Source of the DNA: CAYTCZ01 sp964436315
GTDB taxonomy: Bacteria; Actinomycetota; Thermoleophilia; Gaiellales; Gaiellaceae
DNA: 8,925 nt
Assembly (NCBI GenBank): GCA_964436315.1
Contig: CAYTCZ010000145.1
Location: 1-8,925, forward strand
Direction: 5' to 3'
Shown here piece after piece: positions 6,363-8,925 of the stretch (positions are counted from its first letter, which is position 1; the number at the start of each line of letters is the position of its first letter). The translations under genes were made by a program, and so were the position numbers. Under the pieces are notes generated by a model. That model saw only the letters and a program-made list of their open reading frames with translations, was not told the DNA's origin and did not search any database.

Positions 6363-7901
6363 ATGAAGCAAATCGCGGGTGCACTCAACACTGCCCGGCC
6401 TGACTCTGGCCGGGAACCATTCTCGAGCGCGCTGCTGATTAACACAGCTTTCTTCAGGCAACTCAATGAACGTGGAGTCCGCTATTGCCACTGGAAGAGC
6501 AACTGGATGCTCGCCGACGCGTTGGCGGGCAAGACCGACCTGGACGTGTTGGTTCATCGACAAGATGCCACTAAGCTTCGAGCTATCCTCCTCGAGCTCG
6601 GATTCCAGCCGGCCGCTGAGCTCGATACCGCTCCAGTTCCCTCTGTCGAGCACTACTACGCGATCGACGACGCGAGTTGTGCCATCGTGCACTTGCACGT
6701 CTACTATCGAGTTATCTCAGGCGACAGCCTGACGAAGAGTTACCGGCTGCCTCTTGAAGAAATGCTTCTCAGCAACGTCACGCGATGCGGCTCGGTTGAT
6801 GTTCCGTCGCGCGGTGCCGAGCTGGTCGTCTTTGTGCTACGCATGTCTGTGAAGCACGCGACGTTGCCTGAGCTGAGCTTGCTCCTGCGGGATTGGGAAG
6901 CTGTCGAGCACGAGGTCGATTGGCTGGTGACGAAGGAGACCCGGGACGAGGCTGCCGACCTGCTGTCCGTCTGGCTGCCGAGCGTAAACGGAGACGCTTT
7001 CGCCAATGCTCTCGACTCGATTCTGATGCAGGCTCCCCTGTGGAGGCGCGTGATCCTCGGGCGGAGGTTGCGGAAGCAATTGCGGCCGTTCGCTCGACAG
7101 GGTCGGGTCAAATCGTGGTTTGGTGCCTGGCGTGCGTTCGCTGACTCAGTCACGCACAGGCTCCGGGGCTCAAGGAGGAGACGATCGCCGACGGGTGGCG
7201 GAGCCATTGTCGCATTTGTCGGCTCAGAGGCAACAGGCAAGTCAACCACTATCGAAGATATTGAGCGTTGGCTCGGTAAGCATTACGCTGTCGAGCGCAT
7301 TCACGCTGGGAAACCTCCGAGCACATATCTAACTTTTCTTCCCAACCTCCTCCTCCCAGCGGCAAGGCGACTTATGCCCAAGAAACGGTCGACCGCAATC
7401 ACGATGGATCGCGTATCCGGCCGTGAGAACGGAGCTGCAAAGGAATCATTTCCGCTTTTGTTCGGCTTTCGATCGGTACTCCTAGCGTATGACCGTCGAG
7501 CGCTCCTCAGGCGCGCCTATGCGAGCTCTTCCAACGGAACGGTCGTTCTATGCGATCGCTATCCGTCAGCGGAGAGCGGCGCACCCGATAGCGCGCAGCT
7601 GGACTATTTCAGAGGAGGCGGTGGTGGGGGCATGCGCCAGTGGTTAGCGGAGCTCGAAGGACGACTCTACCGCGATATTAGCTCACCGGATCTTGTCGTT
7701 TCCCTAACGGCGCCCCTGGAGGTTACGCTTGAGCGAAATAGAGCAAGAGCAAAAACAGAACCAGAAGAACATGTTCTGGCCCGACATGCACGTGGCTCCA
7801 ACCTCCAGTTCAAGCGAACCCAGGTCGAGACTATCGACACGAATCGGCCCCGAAACGAATCGATGAGAGAAATCAGGCGACTCATTTGGCAAGTGCTTTG
7901 A
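6363..7901 (+). CDS. Nucleotidyltransferase-like / thymidylate kinase-like P-loop fusion protein
   Basis: The N-terminal half (about 25-180, numbering from the GTG at 6360) carries GVRYCHWKSN (39-48) and KTDLDVLV (58-65), the pattern of nucleotidyltransferase-fold proteins often found in polysaccharide loci, where DxD-like acidic residues would bind metal. An Arg-rich linker (about 233-276) leads to a C-terminal P-loop domain: Walker A GSEATGKST (288-296), CDRYPS (398-403) resembling the DRY motif of thymidylate kinases, and a LID-like Arg-rich helix, LERNRARAK (457-465). Six consecutive glycines (419-424) interrupt the domain. The substrate is unknown. Because it is the only kinase-like gene near an ATP sulfurylase and a sulfotransferase, a role in making or using an activated sulfate or sugar nucleotide is possible but is inference. 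The start is ATG 6363 by RBS spacing; GTG 6360 is the alternative. Confidence 0.75.
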   Translation: MKQIAGALNTARPDSGREPFSSALLINTAFFRQLNERGVRYCHWKSNWMLADALAGKTDLDVLVHRQDATKLRAILLELGFQPAAELDTAPVPSVEHYYAIDDASCAIVHLHVYYRVISGDSLTKSYRLPLEEMLLSNVTRCGSVDVPSRGAELVVFVLRMSVKHATLPELSLLLRDWEAVEHEVDWLVTKETRDEAADLLSVWLPSVNGDAFANALDSILMQAPLWRRVILGRRLRKQLRPFARQGRVKSWFGAWRAFADSVTHRLRGSRRRRSPTGGGAIVAFVGSEATGKSTTIEDIERWLGKHYAVERIHAGKPPSTYLTFLPNLLLPAARRLMPKKRSTAITMDRVSGRENGAAKESFPLLFGFRSVLLAYDRRALLRRAYASSSNGTVVLCDRYPSAESGAPDSAQLDYFRGGGGGGMRQWLAELEGRLYRDISSPDLVVSLTAPLEVTLERNRARAKTEPEEHVLARHARGSNLQFKRTQVETIDTNRPRNESMREIRRLIWQVL

Positions 7902-8053
7902 TCATCTCGGGCGGCCAACTTTGGGCAAGCGCTTTTTGGTGGATCGGTCCCTTTCCGGCGCCCGGTACGTTTCGCTGTCGAGGCGTGAACAGAAGAGGAT
8001 GATGCACCGGCTCGTCAGGGCGAAGGTAGGCGCCGCCTGTGTGAACCGCATCC
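7902..8053. other. Spacer between convergent genes
   Basis: The spacer is 152 bp, between the stop codons of the plus-strand kinase fusion and the minus-strand surface protein. No hairpin followed by a T-run is seen on either strand. A minus-strand frame is open across it (ending at 7882), but it overlaps both genes in other frames and has no RBS, so it is not called. Confidence 0.4.
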
Positions 8054-8925
8054 TCAAGGGCCGATAAAGGTCCCCCGACGCGATTCGAAGGCGTCGAAGT
8101 AGTACGTGCCACGGGTACTGCTATCGATCCCAGATACTGCCCCCAGCCGGACGAGGTCGATCCGGAGGCTGTCATTATCTATCGCGCTCAGAGTCGTCTG
8201 GTCGACGTCGTCGATCCAGACTGTCAGGCTGCCGTTGTTCAGGCCGGTCGTCGTCGCAACCTGCCAGTCGAGCTCGATCCAATGCGGCGCATCGCTGATA
8301 TGCAGCCAACCGGACTGACTCGAGCTTGCGGCATCGTCGAACGAGCGGATCCGGAGGGTATAGCCGCGACCGATGCGGCGGAAGTGGACTTCGAACGCGA
8401 CTTCACCCGTGGTGGTCAGGCCGGTGAAGATGACGTGCTCGTCGTTGTGCGCCATCCCGATCGAATTCGGATCGAAGTAGAAACGCGCCCGGTAGCGGAA
8501 CTCGGTATCGGGCGAGCTGTCGGTGACGAAGATCGGATTGTTGTCATCGATCTGCGCTTCCACTCCGTACGCGCCCGTGAGTGCTGCCGCAGAATTTACA
8601 CTCAAGTCGCCGCCGTCGGTGTTGCTCGATGACCAAGCGGAGAGATCGCCGGACTCAAAACCATCCTCAAAGATCAGATCGTTGTCGATGGTGACGGTGA
8701 CCGGCTCACTCGTGGACGACTGTCCGATCGTGTTGGTAGCGGTGGCCGCTAGGGTGGCTGGCCCGTCGGCGGCGGTCGCCGTATCCCAGGCCAGCGACCA
8801 ACCGTCGGAACCATCCGTGTCGATGCCGAGCGAAGTCGCCCCTAGAAGGAACTCGACCTGGGAGACGCCGATGTCGTCGCTGGCGTCGGCGACCAGCGTC
8901 TCCGTCCCGGTCAGTGTCGCCCCCT
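8054..8925 (-). CDS. Secreted or surface protein, Ig-like plus concanavalin-like C-terminal domain, N-terminus off the right edge
   Basis: The frame stays open from the right edge to a TGA at 8056-8054, giving the last 289 residues of a larger protein. The first 80 or so visible residues form a bacterial Ig-like fold repeat: VADASDDIGVSQVEFLLG, then a WDTATAADGPATLAATATN segment, ending VTVTIDND. Next comes the linker motif FEDGFESGDLSAWS and a beta-rich domain of about 185 residues (YRARFYFDPNSIG, HWIELDW, VRLGAVSGI, YYFDAFESR) resembling a concanavalin A-like lectin/glucanase jelly roll. This arrangement is usual at the C-terminus of large secreted or surface proteins, often with carbohydrate-binding or protease domains upstream. 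It is poor in Cys and Lys and rich in Asp, Ser and Thr, as expected outside the cell. The TTG at 8605 is not a real start, since similarity continues upstream. Its function cannot be decided without the missing N-terminus. Confidence 0.85.
   Translation of the reverse strand, partial: GATLTGTETLVADASDDIGVSQVEFLLGATSLGIDTDGSDGWSLAWDTATAADGPATLAATATNTIGQSSTSEPVTVTIDNDLIFEDGFESGDLSAWSSSNTDGGDLSVNSAAALTGAYGVEAQIDDNNPIFVTDSSPDTEFRYRARFYFDPNSIGMAHNDEHVIFTGLTTTGEVAFEVHFRRIGRGYTLRIRSFDDAASSSQSGWLHISDAPHWIELDWQVATTTGLNNGSLTVWIDDVDQTTLSAIDNDSLRIDLVRLGAVSGIDSSTRGTYYFDAFESRRGTFIGP

Noticed and set aside
7882..8175. A 97-codon minus-strand frame between the kinase fusion and the surface protein
   Set aside because: It overlaps the 3' ends of both well-supported genes in other frames and lacks an RBS. 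The surface protein ends normally at FIGP, so this is not a frameshifted extension of it.

Overview
This window comes from a moderately high-GC bacterium, probably Gram-negative. The evidence is a homomeric isocitrate lyase, a signal-peptide-type N-terminus, and a secreted Ig-like/lectin-fold protein with the C-terminal architecture common in environmental proteobacteria, acidobacteria and planctomycete-like lineages. The phylum cannot be fixed from sequence alone. No tRNA, rRNA, CRISPR array, IS element or phage gene was seen.

Layout, left to right. (1) A minus-strand gene begins at position 40 behind an almost ideal ribosome binding site and runs off the left edge; only 13 residues of a signal-peptide-like start are visible. 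(2) After about 550 bp without a convincing gene comes a complete minus-strand isocitrate lyase (aceA, 589-1866). (3) A roughly 690 bp intergenic region holds short repeats, two 10-bp palindromes and an AT-rich stretch. (4) On the plus strand, 2557-4815 encodes a 752-residue fusion of a pyruvate kinase-like catalytic region to a complete homomeric-type ATP sulfurylase. (5) Convergent with it, 31 bp away, is a minus-strand PAPS-dependent-type sulfotransferase (4847-5842). (6) About 520 bp further on, a plus-strand gene (6363-7901) joins a nucleotidyltransferase-like domain to a thymidylate-kinase-like P-loop domain. (7) The right edge holds the C-terminal 289 residues of a secreted or surface protein with an Ig-like domain and a concanavalin-like C-terminal domain (minus strand, 8054 to the edge).

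How the genes may work together (inference). The centre looks like a small sulfation locus. The fusion would make adenylyl sulfate (APS), a kinase would convert it to PAPS, and the sulfotransferase would transfer sulfate to a carbohydrate or other acceptor. No canonical APS kinase is visible. The only P-loop kinase-like domain here is the C-terminal half of the nucleotidyltransferase fusion, so it is either an unrelated polysaccharide-locus protein or a candidate for that missing step. The most unusual item is the pyruvate kinase-ATP sulfurylase fusion. It keeps most of the pyruvate kinase catalytic residues but lacks the C-terminal regulatory domain, and it could couple PEP or ATP status to sulfate activation. 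The isocitrate lyase and the two edge genes have no obvious link to sulfation.
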